Assembly: GCA_035079385.1 (NCBI GenBank)
Contig: JAVHKY010000003.1
Span: 9,279,501 to 9,343,500 of the forward strand
Length of the DNA: 64,000 nt
Direction of reading: 5' to 3'
DNA from: Aspidiotus rigidus
Taxonomy: Eukaryota; Arthropoda; Insecta; Hemiptera; Diaspididae
In this document: piece after piece, positions 32,646 through 43,992 of the stretch
How the letters are laid out: every line of letters starts with the position of its first letter
How positions within the stretch are numbered: the first letter of the stretch is position 1
Notes under the pieces: model-generated
Database searches by the model: none
Told to the model about the DNA's origin: nothing
The model's input: only the letters and a program-made list of their open reading frames with translations
Translations under genes and position numbers: made by a program

Positions 32646-32796
32646 TGACGTTCTCTGCATTTTCTTCAAAAACTTCATCATATTTGTGTAATGTGTAGAA
32701 TCAGGTTTTTCAATGTTCTCCCATAAGATACTATATAAACTTCAGCCTGTGCAACGTTGTCGAGTTTCAAATATTCCGGCCTGCGACGGCCATGAC

Positions 32797-33366
32797 TAGA
32801 GTTAGGATTCCTCGGCATTTGCCGAATGAGTTTGTGAAGGCCCCGGCGAATAAAAATGAGCTAGGAATCCGTTTCAGAGGAGTAGGATCCAGGAAAAAAA
32901 ATTTTATTTTGCCGAAAAATGCCGAAAATGGGAAAAATGCCGAAAATGGGAAAAATGCCGAAAATGGGAAAAATGCCGAAAAGGGGCATAAATGCCTGAA
33001 AACACCGAATGAAAATCTGAAAGAAGTGATAGTTAAGGAAGGAAAAAGTAAAATAACTAAGAAATACCTCACTTTTCTCTCGAAAAGTTAGTAAAAAAGA
33101 AAGAAAAAAAAAAGTACACGTATTATACGGATGCGTGTCCTCAGCGATCGGCGACATAAATTCACGCAAACGAATCTTGAAAAACATATTGTACTACTGT
33201 ATAACAAACGTTTTTTATAATTAGTGTATTTATAATTCAATAACTTTCATTTTTTAGTTTTTTCTTTTTTTTTTTACATAAATTTTTTGATTTCGCCGAA
33301 AAATGCCGAAATTACAGTTTTTAGAGCCGAATTTATGAATTTATTTGCCGAAAAGTCCTAACTCTA
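32797..33366 (+). mobile_element. non-autonomous hAT-type element, family B (TAGAG ends), copy 2
   Basis: Ends TAGAGTTAGG and CCTAACTCTA are flanked by a perfect 8-bp duplication GCCATGAC (32789-32796 and 33367-33374). An 18-bp tandem unit AAAAATGCCGAAAATGGG is repeated about four times at 32920-32985. Shared order with 25281-25793 shows one family. The 99-101 codon ORFs on both strands are translations of the 18-bp repeat. Confidence 0.92.
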
Positions 33367-33714
33367 GCCATGACTGATCCAAGGAACCATTTCATCGACA
33401 AAGAAAATTAGATTTTTCTCTCATGATGAAAAAAGACTACCTAGGTATTTCTCTAGATTGCTTCAAAATTGATTGCTCGATGGCTGAATAGTTGCCTGCT
33501 GCTGGCGGGTGTTGCTCTTCAACAACAATTTCTTTCACAGCGAATTTCCCTATTTATTTTTTAGTTTAGGTACTCATTATTTTGATTTCAATTAGCTGCA
33601 GTTGCACGTGCGTGTGGTTGAAAATACGACTATACGCGGATAAACAAACCAAGATTGCCTTTGGAACAACGCCATTTCAAAAGCGGGGGTGTTAAGCAAG
33701 CTGTAAAATATCAG

Positions 33715-34170
33715 CTTATCGTTTCAAGCCTTAAGCTTAAGCTATATTTTTGTGAACCATAAGTTTTAAGTTGAATTTTTTTTTTAGGCTTTTTTAAGCC
33801 AAGTTATAATCTGTGTCTTTCTTCAGGTTAGCAAAGAGAAGATGAAACATTGAAAATGAGAATTGAGCTCCAAGCCTCAAGTTTTAAGTAGTAAAATAGT
33901 AGCTATAAGATATAAGCTGAAGCTGTGTTCTTGTAAGCAATAAGTTTCAAGTTGCGCTATTATCAAATTCAAGTTCAAGTCATAAGCTTAAGCTTTAATT
34001 ATAAAAGCAAAGATGGTTACCTAGCCATTAGTTTTTAGCTGTTAGCCGTTAGCCAAGTGATTTTTGCACAATTTTAGCTAGCCATTAGCTAGCCGATCGG
34101 GAAAAATATCAGCGGTAGCCAGCAGTTAGCCATTCAAAATCAAACTTCTAACGGCTAACAAAAGATACTA
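33715..34170. repeat. AAGCTTAAG and TTAGCCGTTAGCC word repeats
   Basis: Short self-complementary words (TAAGCTTAAGCT, CATAAGTTTTAAGTT, AGCTAGCCATTAGCTAGCC) recur with variants in both orientations. It resembles diverged short-unit satellite DNA; no ends or coding capacity. Confidence 0.65.
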
Positions 34171-35814
34171 TATTATTTTCCTCCTATTTTAGGTATCTGA
34201 TTTCTAATGAATTACAAATATAGGCATCTTCACACTGATACTGTTTTCAGAATACACTGATGAAGGATGAATGAGTATTTCAAGAAAATCAAGAAGAAAA
34301 TTTCAAAATAAATCAGAAACTATAGTATATACTCCATTTGAGAATTGAATTTCAGGGGGAAATGTATTCTTACTCGTTGCAAAGGTTGATGCGAAGAAGG
34401 CTTTCAAATATCACATTCAAATGAAGTTATAATTACGCTTGGTATACTGAAATCGATTATAAAATGATATATTATACGAGTATTTGCCAAACAGAAAAGA
34501 AATTACCCACTGGAAACGGAAAAATAAGCGGACAAATAATATACAATTCTATAATAGAGAAGAAAAACTCTTGGAGATTGGTATGACTGCAGGCATTGAA
34601 ATTGAGAGTAATTTCCATTGATTCGAAAGTAATCTTAGCCGAAGAGGAACTTGAAAAGTTATTCAAAGTTGATTAGAGTTCCTAAAATGTTTTTTTGTAA
34701 AAAAAAAAAAAAAAAAAAAAAAACTGTACCGGTAGAAAAGAGGGAAAAGGTTTTTTAAAACGAGAAAAAATTTATTTAACGGAAGATCTCGTTAAGGAGG
34801 AAGAAGACGGTATAATATGATGACGTTTATTTCTTTTAGCATGTCCTTCCAACTTGTTCACCCTCGACAAGATAGGTACCTAAGAGGGAGAGAGATACGC
34901 GAACTCTAAATGTCACAACGATATCCGTCAAAGAAGGCGAGTAAAAAAAAAAAAAATTCCTTAGCTATATTTTTATTATTTAATGATAGGTTACCTTCAT
35001 TTTCAAAGGTCTTGCAAAAATTAACGTAGCCGGTAGAAATAAAAAATAGATATTAGAACTCTTTATATCTGCAGCATCGTCTCTCGTACGTAAAGAATAA
35101 ATAAGCTTAAACAATCAAAATACAGCTGAGAACTATAATAAACTTTTTGTAAACAGCTACATGCTCGTACATCATACTTTTATCTCGCTCAAGTGAATTT
35201 CATAAATTTTCTTCTCTTTCATTTCATTATTATGAGTACCATAATAAAAGGAATTTATTCAATAGGCTTACGATACTTTTTCCTTTTTTTCCCCAGATCG
35301 GCCGGGCCACATCGTATCCCTTTTAGCTTTCTGTCAGTAGTGTTCGAGCATACAGCTGTTTATCTTTTACAAAATGCCTCTCTCACGTACAATTCCTCCT
35401 TTTCATCATAATAGTAACGTCAAAGTTCATTCATGTTTGCCTCAATTTTATAAAGTTTGCCTTTATGACACGAGCAAATGACGTTCACTTTATGAAATAA
35501 TTATTTCGTCAGATTACAGAAAATTTCATTTAAGTTACATCCACATAAAATGGTTCTACATTTTTCAAAGTAGTTACACGAACAGTCGAACAGTTCGACT
35601 ATCAATCATAAGCAATGCTACAATTCTCGTAAATGGTATGGTACGATTTTTTTTTTAAAACAAAATTGCACTGTGATACGTACTATACCTACTTAATTAC
35701 AAAATTTGATCCTGATTCCTGCAACGTTTTTGCAAGTCACCACACACATTCAGAAGGAGGCTATGAAAAAATCTTAACTACGACATTTCATCTTCCTTTC
35801 CCCCTACTTTCCTG
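34171..35814. other. gene-less stretch
   Basis: Holds a 24-base poly-A run near 34700, another near 34945, and pyrimidine tracts. No gene recognised. Confidence 0.5.
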
Positions 35815-36212
35815 AGTCAATTTATGGACCAAAATGTGACAAAAATTGATCTACGAGTATTTGCCAAAATCCTCAAAAATTAAAAATTGGTTAAACCTCC
35901 ATATTATTATTATTTTACTTGATTCGAAAGTGAAATTTAACGCTGATTCCGAAAAAAATTCCTGAATAACTCTTTGAAGCTTGAAAGTGGAGGAATTTTC
36001 GTTTTCTTATTTCGGAAATCTTGGTAATATTGGTCAATTTTTAGGATATTTTGGTCCATAACTCGATTCAGAAAAGTCGTAGAAAGTTGGGTAGGAGCGC
36101 AAATCGAAGATAAAATTGAGATACAAATTTCGTAGGTTTTGCGTTTTTGCGCTGGAGTGAATTTAGCGCAAACTAGCATTCAACTGGTAACATCTTTTGG
36201 TCTCACCCGGTA
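35815..36212. mobile_element. X element, truncated copy 2
   Basis: It keeps one terminal repeat: TGGTCCATAACTCG, AAAAGTCGTAGAAA, TTTAGCGCAAACT, and an end in CACCCGGTA. It has part of the adjacent 135-bp array (ATTCCGAAAAAAATTCCTG). The other end is missing. Confidence 0.75.
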
Positions 36213-36499
36213 CATTAGGTTTATACACCAAGACGCAAACGAACCTCCAAAAGCTATAATTGAAACCTGTATCCTTCGCCTCAACCATACTAGGCTACAG
36301 CCCTTCAACTAGGTAGCCTAACATACAGAAAAGTTTACATTTCACTATCGATTAAATATGATCGATATTATCGATTATTATTATATCGAAGTGTAGGAAG
36401 AAAGCATTATAAAATGCAACATTCCGTGTCTTTGGAGGAGACGTGTTAGCTACATTTTTTACCGAATTACACCCGTCCGTTCAGGTTTCCTTATAATTA

Positions 36500-36576
<77 letters not shown>
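36500..36576. repeat. (TTA)n microsatellite, likely the LINE 3' tail
   Basis: About 25 perfect TTA units; on the minus strand this is (TAA)n. It lies where the 3' tail of the minus-strand LINE would be, and TAA-repeat tails are typical of I-clade LINEs. The word TTCAGGTTTCCTTAT sits just outside it and recurs beside the (TA)n tract at 38300 and at 40611. Confidence 0.8.
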
Positions 36577-37562
36577 TTAACGAGCTTTAAAAAAACGAAT
36601 AGGTTATTAGCTCGACGTATACAGTATGCTTACTCCGTATATAATATAGTTAGAATAATTATATAGTAAGTTAGGATAAAGCAGCTTTGGATACGAGTAA
36701 AGAAAGATGAGGAAGAGTCAAGTAAGGGTAAAGTGGAATATGTGTGAGAAGTAAAGAAAAGCTTAAAGCGTAGTAGTTGTGGGTGTTACATGTGAGAATA
36801 GAAGTCAGTTAATTTGAGGTATTGTAGAGTACAGGATATGGTGTCGGAGTTGTTTTTGAGTGCTTGAGTGAAGGAGGAGGGTGTTTTGGTGGAATCGCGG
36901 AGAGCTAAAAGGCGGGGGCAAGTAAAAAAATGTTCGACTGTTAGATTGTCTTGGTGACAGTGGGGGCAAGAGGGAGGGGTTAGGATGTTGCTGTTGATAA
37001 GGTGAGTGTGGGTAATTTTTGTATGACCAATTCTAAGACGTGTAAGAATGACTTCTTCTCGTCTTATGCTCCTGAAGGAGGATGACCAGGGGATAGGAAT
37101 TTTTTTGATGGCGAGGAGTTTGTTTTTAGTTTGATTTTTCCAGAAGGTGTACCAGGATTGAGTTATGAGGGAACGGTAGTGGTTTTTATAATCAAGGGCT
37201 GGTAGGAGGGAGTTGTCAGATATTTTATTGAAGAAGATGGCAGTTTTGGCGGCTTGGTCAACTGTATCGTGTTCTTGAAAAATAATGTGACCCGGTATCC
37301 ATATGAATATTACTTCGGAGTTAATTGAGTTAAGTGTGAGGAGTGTAAGGAGAATGCGTTGGGTGAGCGGGTTAGAAGTGTATGTATCGGTAAGTGAGTG
37401 GAGTGAAGAGAAGGAATTTTCCACTAGGAGGAAGTTGAGCAAGTTTGTCCGTCGAACTCCTCCAAAACTAAATTTATTTTTATCCTTTTCTTTTCTTATA
37501 GTACGTGTATTGTGATCAAGAATCTTTTCTTGATACAGGTTCATTCTTGACGAAGGGTACAT
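36577..37562 (-). pseudogene. 5'-truncated I/R1-type LINE, RNase H end and C-terminal zinc finger
   Basis: The 258-codon minus-strand frame (36786-37562) covers the end of an RNase H domain: LLVENSFSSLHSL, then IFIWIPGH and DTVDQAAK, with the last acidic residue at about 102. A basic linker and a CCHC zinc motif CPHCHQDNLTVEHFFTC (Cys199, Cys202, His211, Cys215) follow. The N-terminal RNase H acidic residues and all reverse transcriptase are missing, and the third acidic position reads N (VENS). About 210 bp of 3' UTR and a (TAA)n tail complete the 3' end. Such proteins copy element RNA at the genomic target; this copy cannot. Confidence 0.85.
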
Positions 37563-38297
37563 TGAATAGTATTACACCTCAAGTAGTGATGAGTTTTTCA
37601 TGAATGAATGTTGTGTGTTAGTGTGGTATTAGTTTTTTTGAATTTGGCATTTGAGGCTAATAGGGAGACAAATTAAGAAACAAATACTGGAAAATTTCCT
37701 AATCATGAAATAAAATAAAATTGACCCACCTCATTCTTACCAAACTCAAAGTGGCCCGCTAGCTGAAAAAGGTTGGACATGCTGGATTAATGAGTGAACC
37801 AGGCATGGGTGATATAATCGATAATGTGTTTGGAGAGTTTGCTGAAGAGGTTGACTGATTTTGAGGCTATCGATGATTATTTCTTCTGTGCGAGAGAGTT
37901 GATTGTCTTACGGGATGGGGCAGTTTCTTTTGGGCCCAGTTTGATGAAGGCTAATATACTACCAACTCGACTTCCAGGGTAGTGTGCAACTGGGCGTGTA
38001 ATGCTAATATAAATATAGGCTTAGACGAGCTCAGTATAAAGCTAGTATAATACTTCTTAAAACGCCAGAGGGGTGGGAACTCAGAAAATTTCAAATCATG
38101 GCTCGGGTATACCAGTCGATTTTAGGATTTGAGAGCTGATTTAAGGTGTCTTAGGAGATGAGAATATTTTACCGACTTTTCGTAGAAAAGCGAGTATTAC
38201 ACCCGTCACAGTTGTGGCAGAAAGGGGGGGAAATGAACATTCTCGACGTTTTAGAGGTCATAGATCATCGCTACGTCATTAAAAAAATTTCAGGTTT

Positions 38298-38299
<2 letters not shown>
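37563..38299. other. gene-less stretch
   Basis: The words TTTTTCATGAATGAATGTT (near 37590 and 38855) and ACACCCGTC (shared with 36467 and 38199) mark diverged repeat DNA. No coding region. Confidence 0.5.

Positions 38300-38347
<48 letters not shown>
38300..38347. repeat. (TA)n microsatellite
   Basis: About 24 TA units directly after TTCAGGTTTCCTTA. A 112-codon ORF running through it is an artefact. Confidence 0.95.
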
Positions 38348-38349
<2 letters not shown>

Positions 38350-39470
38350 ATCAAAATTTGTCCGGACTTCTCCTCCGAGACTACTGGATGGATTTTCTTG
38401 AAACTTAGTCAAGTTGTGGTGTTATATCTGAAGTTGTGCACCTGCATTTTTTTTGACGATCGGATCAGTAGTTCTCCAGATATACCCAATTTTTAAAAAA
38501 ATTCCCCACTCCTATAACTCTGATATGGTTTGTTCAATTTTTTTCAAATGTTGATATATTGTAATTTACATGTCTAAAAATGTAATTGTGAACTTTTGGT
38601 GTTGATACGATGTCTGGTTCGTGAGAAACCTCAAATTGAAACGTGAACTAATTTGATGAAATTTGCAAATATTCGAGCTACAACTATTTTGTAGTACTAA
38701 ACTTCAGGTAGTTGCTTTCGTCATCAAAAGCGAAGGGTAACCTTTGGTTACGTAGATTGTCGGTGTAGTTGTAGCTAGTTTTATTCATTTTTTGGGTTAC
38801 CTGTTCACACACGTAAGGATACGCTCTTTATGAATGAATTTTAAGTATGTGTTGAGTTTCTCATGAATGAATGTTATGTAAGGATATGCTATAGTATTGG
38901 AGAGCAATCTTTTGCGTACGTATAATCTTTCATGTTTCATTTTATTTCTTTTCTTTTAATTTTTTTTTCAATTAATGAGCTAATAAGAGCCTGTCATAAG
39001 CTTGGTGTTGTTAGTTCAGATGTGGGAGAGGGAATGAGAGCATGAGAGAAGCATAAGATGAGGGATAAGAAGTGTATGTGTGTGAGTCTAGGGTGACTGA
39101 TTCTGTGGCTAACCCTTACTCACACTCTGTGGCAAAAACATGAGACTACGCGAAGTACACAACTTAATTTTCAATAACACTTTAATTTCAACATCAAATT
39201 CTTTTGAAATACTCCGGTTTGAGGTGGGGCGTATAATGACGCGATGTTCTTGCTCCCATGCTTGCAAAATGGGGTGGGGCGGTTGCTATTGCATAACTCT
39301 TTTGAGTTTTCATCCATAAGTGTGCGCTTTTAATTCTCTTAAAGATAACATTTTTCAAGGAAAAAGCTTTTTATAAGTACGTGCAAGGACGACACAGTTT
39401 TGAAAATGAAAAGAGGCTTTTCCCGCCTCTTTTTATTTTCAATAACATTTTTCGGTTATTCTCTCATAGA
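38348..39470. other. gene-less stretch
   Basis: No recognisable coding sequence. It has a moderately complex repeat-like segment after the microsatellite (38348-38700) that may belong to the element carrying it. Confidence 0.4.
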
Positions 39471-39474
39471 TTGC

Positions 39475-40300
39475 GATGAGAGCGTGAATACAAATTATGA
39501 TTGCATGAAGAGAAGAGCAGCTGGAAATAACATAGAATGATGCTCGGGAATTGGAGATGATCAAGAATGAATTACGAGTAGAGGGGTGAGAGATGGTGAG
39601 GATATATGTAAGCCTCATTGAGAGAACGATTTATAGAATAAGTTGGAGTTATGAAGAAAGGACTTAAGCGAAATGATGACTTGTAGGCAGAGGTAAAAAT
39701 TATTTCATTTTTTTTATTTACATTTAGATTTCTTTTAAATTGACGAGTTACTAAGAGAGTGGGAGCTCCGTGGTTTTGAAAAGTGAAGACGTGGAAAAAT
39801 AAATTTAGTTGTTGGAAGAATTGAAAGATGTTGACAACAAATAGAGAGTCATCTGATAGTGCTTCTATGTGATTGTGAGAGATAAGTCAGGAGTTCGGGA
39901 GTAAAACTAATTTGGGACAGGAAAAGATATTTTGAATGAGGGAGCTATCAGAATCGCAATGAGAGCATGAAAAAAGGATATAAGTGATGAGATGGGTGTG
40001 TATGTGAGTCTACAACAACCAACATTAAAAGATACTTGAGAATCGGAGATGATCAAGAATGAATCGATACGTTCTTCTAATTTATGGTTATTCATATTAC
40101 CAAGAAGAGTGTACACCCGAAGGTGTAGCAAATTATATTGAACCACAAGAGAAACAGCCGCTAAACGTTTTCGGTTAAACAACCATCATCGGAGCGTAAA
40201 CGAAAGCGACTTTATTAGAGAGGCAAGAGATGGTGAGGATATGTGTATCTTATTGAGAAAACGATTCATTGAATAAATTTGAGTACTAGAGTTAAAGTTT
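39475..40300. repeat. diverged tandem duplication, unit about 480 bp
   Basis: 39475-39680 and 39950-40300 share, in order, GAGAGCGTGAA/GAGAGCATGAA, GGAGATGATCAAGAATGAAT, GAGATGGTGAGGATAT and GAGAAAACGATTCATTGAAT. The second copy carries an extra segment of about 130 bp (40070-40200) that holds a minus-strand hammerhead-like motif. Confidence 0.7.
40159..40196 (-). ncRNA. hammerhead-ribozyme-like motif, copy 5 (U4 to C)
   Basis: On the minus strand: stem I CGCU (40196-40193) with AGCG (40162-40159); core CCGAUGA (consensus CUGAUGA, so U4 is changed). Stem II pairs GGUU/AACC around GUUU; GAAA follows. Stem III AAC/GUU has no loop, and the cleavage triplet would be UUU. U4 is normally conserved, so activity is doubtful. 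It lies in a segment absent from the sister copy of the surrounding duplication. Confidence 0.45.
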
Positions 40301-41720
40301 AAGCAAAAAACTTGGTTGTAGATACAGGTGAAAAGTCGTGTGTTGTTTACGCGGCTGCGTAAGCATTTTTTTATTTCGATTTGAATTAGCTTCTTCGAGT
40401 GGGATTTGAGGTTATGCTTATGAGTGAACCAGGCTCAAGGGATGTATTTGTTTGTTAATGCGTTAGGTGAGGTCGGAGCATGAGGGAAGGAATGAGGAGT
40501 TGACTGATGAGTGATTGGTTGTTTGTTTTTAGTTTTGATATCGTTTTACTGACTTTTTTCTTTCCCCCCTTTTTTTTTCTTGGATTGTCTTTGTAGCTGG
40601 ATAACAAAATTCAGGTTTCCTTATTGGATTTTTGGTTATTTTTACTCTTTTATCAGTTGATGTGGCGTCATAGTGATAGAATTTATAAACTGAGTTTTAT
40701 TGTTCGTTCTACAAATATTTGGCATGATTGACAGGTTATTGGTATTTAATTTAAAGAGATGTAGTGACTCTATTGTGAGAAGAAAAGTTGTGTACTACTG
40801 ACGCGGCTCGTGAGTGTTTTTTTTTTCTGTAATTACGGATAAAATCATAACTATAAGACAGCCATAACTTCAAAGTCCACGGTCGTCGGCTAGACACAAT
40901 ACTTCTAAATGAATATTTTCTTATAGCCATCGCTTTGTCACTTTATGATATTTGGCAACTTTTCACCCGGAATAGAATACTTGGGATTTGTATCATTTGT
41001 TCATCAAGTATTTTCATGATAGTACAGTCTATGATAGCGCGCAAGAACTCTTTTATCGGAAAGTGCACTGACGCGCAAATTGTTTCCGATAAATAATTAT
41101 CCGTCGACGAAGTGCTACACATCCCGATTCAATTATTCTTTTAATGAGATAAAAAAGAATTGTGATACGCGAGTAAAATAAATAAAACAAATGGACTCGA
41201 AAAAGTAATGCACTTTCACACTCCGAAAGTAATGAAAATTTTTCAAAATGTGACAACTCAAGCAGTCGAGTTGTGACAGTGTGAAATGTTGCAAAGTACC
41301 TACGAAAAAAAAAAAAAAAAAAAAAGGTGCGCGACACATAATGTTAACAAAGCCATTGATCAAATACGTAGCAGCGAGGTAACAAAAAGCTGGTGAACGT
41401 AGAGAAACATCAAAAAGTTAACTTAATTGAGGAATCATGCAAACTGTTTATACGCGTATGCAATGCTGTCCGTCAGGCTGCTCGACTAATTCCCAACTCG
41501 AGTTTGTCTAAAGTAAAAGCTTTCGTATACGAAAACAAAACCTGTATATATATCGCGTCGCCACTTTTTTTTTCTCAAGCATTTCTCAAGTACCTAATGA
41601 ATTAAAACAGAAATTAAGTCGATGCTAGTTCCTGGGAGTAACTTACGGTATTCGAATGCTGGAATTTTGAAAATTGGAATGTACCCATGTTATAAGATTT
41701 CTTTGACATTCAACAGGAAG
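40301..41720. other. gene-less stretch
   Basis: Contains poly-A at about 41306-41325 and short chance ORFs. Nothing recognised. Confidence 0.5.
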
Positions 41721-41734
41721 TTTTTTATTTTTTA

Positions 41735-42122
41735 GAAACATCCAACCTTGGAGAAAAATTATAAAAGAAAAACACAAAAAAAAACAAAACAAAACAAAAC
41801 AATATAAAACAAAACAAAAAAAAAAGAACAGGGGGGAAAAAATTACACACATGCATAAATGTGAAAAAAAAAAAAAAAAAAGGGAAAACAATAGTACTCC
41901 GACATAGCAATCCGTTGTAAGGACTGGAGCCGAGTTTGATTTCTTGTATTAAAAAAGATTGATTTAATAGCTCTTTAGAATTTAAAGAAAGTAAATCATG
42001 GAAAAAAAAAAAAAAAAAAAAAGGGTTGGAAAGAGGATGGCTACTGGGCCTTACCTCGAAGGAAAAACGGAAAAAATGAATTGAATTTAAATTGAATTTA
42101 AATGTTGATGGAAGGAGGTAGG
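41735..42122 (-). other. probable 3' UTR of the LINE at 42.1-43.7 kb, A/T homopolymer-rich
   Basis: Continues downstream of the LINE stop codon on the minus strand. It holds two long A runs on the plus strand (41864-41882, 42002-42022) and CAAAA repeats near 41775-41820. The 3' boundary is uncertain. Confidence 0.4.
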
Positions 42123-43655
42123 TCAGAGATAAATTTGAAAATGTGTGAGAAAATTGAAGGGTTTTCTGATGATAGGAGGTCGGTGGCTCTGAGTGGGGTA
42201 GCGAATTGCAGATTGATGGCTTCTGAGTATAGTACATATTTGTCTAATGTTGGATATTTCTGGACATTCGAAAAGATAATGATTGATGTCGCCTTTAGAA
42301 GGATTGTCTGGATGGAGGGGGCATATACCAGATTCGGAAAGATTTAAACGTTTTAAGTGAGTGGGGAGACGATTGTGTCCAAAACGAAGACGGCTGAGTT
42401 TAACTATAAGGGAGCGGGGAATATCGTTAACAAGTTTATACCAAGGGAATGCCGGAAGTAGAGGTTGAACGAGGAAATAAAAAGATTTCAGATTGTTAGC
42501 GGATTTCGAGTAGGATATTGCCCAGTCATCTCGCTTGGAGCATCGAATAAGAGAAAATAGTTCTGACATAGGGAGCAGATTTGATAGACTGGCGATGAGC
42601 GGGCTGATTTAGCTAAACCATCTACAATTTCGTTGTTGAATATTCCTGCATGAGTGGGGATCCAGAGAAAATTAATTTGAATGGGGTTGAGAGAATTCAT
42701 CAAGTAGATGATTGATAAAGCTAAGGACGAATTAACGCGTGAAGGGATGGAAGAAATGGATTGGAGAGCGGAGAGAGAGTCAGATATTATGAGAAACTGT
42801 CCTGCTTGGGAGTTTTGCTTTATGTAGTAAAGGGCTTGGAATATCGCCATCTGTTCCGCATGAAAAATAGATGTGAAGTTTGGTAGAGATAAAGAGCAAT
42901 GAAGCTTAGTTGAGGGGATCCAAAAGGCCATACCCCCTTCCTGATGGTCTTTAGAACCGTCAGTAAAAATATGTGTTTGATGAGGAAAATATTCTTGCGT
43001 GTATAACTGGAAGAGTTCTTCAAAATCTGAACCAGAAGTTTTGGGAAGTTGGTGAATTTCAATACGTTCGAAGAGTTGTTGAAAGGAAAAGGCCGATAGA
43101 TGATAAGATGGAATTGACACGATGAGGTTTTGGAAGCGATAAATAAGGGCAGCTCTTCTACATATTAGTGGTAATCGCCAGTCTACAAATCTCCAGCGGT
43201 TAAGAAGATATGATATATTGTTTGTAAGGTTTGAGTCTTGGTAGGTAATACTGCGAATTAAATGAGATAGTTTCGACGAAATTGAAGGGGAGTAATGCCA
43301 GTTTCAGCACAAAGGGCTTGAATAGGGGTAGAATTTAGAGCTCCTATTATGAGTCGAATGCATTTATTTTGGAGAGTTTCTAATTTATTCAAGTGAATTT
43401 TACTCGCGAAACCGTAAAGAGAAGCGCCGTAGTCTAGTTTAGAGCGGATTATTGCGTTATAAAGGACTGTTAGGGTGCTTGGATCTCCACCCCATCGGGT
43501 GGAGGCTAGCATCTTTAGGACATTGATACAGGGACCGATTTTTGAAATGAGCTTGGGATTATGTTCATTCCATAATAATTTGGGATCGAGAGTAATGCCT
43601 AGATATTCTATTTTAGAAACTAATGGAAGTTGAATCGGACAGAAAAACCAGAATT
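42123..43655 (-). pseudogene. 5'-truncated, frameshifted I/R1-type LINE with RT C-terminus, RNase H and zinc finger
   Basis: Three reading frames must be joined. From 43655: the C-terminal end of reverse transcriptase with IEYLGITLD, LLWNEH and YGASLYG. Next, 43120-42488: RNase H with FTDGSK (Asp54), HAEQMA (Glu89), ISDSLSAL (Asp114), WIPTHAG (His157) and EIVDGLAK (Asp167), all catalytic residues present. Last, 42569-42123: the C-terminal region with ICPLHP and INHYLFECP. Frames change between 43258 and 43120 and again near 42550. The catalytic RT fingers and palm and all of ORF1 are lost. RNase H after RT points to the I or R1 group. Confidence 0.9.
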
Positions 43656-43732
43656 ATACATAGTTGTCATCATTAATTCGTACTCTTCTAGAAGCTGATA
43701 TTCTGATATCTTCCGTCCTTATTACTCATACA

Positions 43733-43992
43733 TAGAGAGTATGGACGTGGGTTTAGTCGTTACGTCAACATCATCTTCGGACTGTCCCACTCCAATGGCT
43801 GATGACAATTTATCAAGATTTGAAAATTTTTGAAAGAACAACTAGAGCAATTTGCTCAAGCAAAATACAAAACTCAGAGCCTATTAAGGAATGTAAAATA
43901 CCTTCACTAATCGTACGAATTCTTCGCCTGAATAGGGAATTGTAAGGATATAAAAATATGAATATGGCGGCCCATGTCCTCGGTCGTCTCTA
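43733..43992. mobile_element. TIR element, family C, diverged copy 2
   Basis: It follows the 26731-27040 copy throughout: GTTTAGTCGTTACGTC, GATGACAATTTATCA, GATTTGAAAA, GCAAAATACAA, ACCTTCACTAATC and CCATGTCCTC. The ends are TAGAG and CTCTA, but no target duplication is visible. Confidence 0.75.

Noticed and set aside
32767..33187. ORFs repeating K-N-A-E-N-G and, on the other strand, F-P-I-F-G-I
   Set aside because: Translations of an 18-bp tandem repeat inside a non-coding hAT element.
41643..42237. Phe-rich ORFs resembling membrane proteins
   Set aside because: Produced by poly-T and CAAAA/TTTTG tracts in the LINE 3' region.
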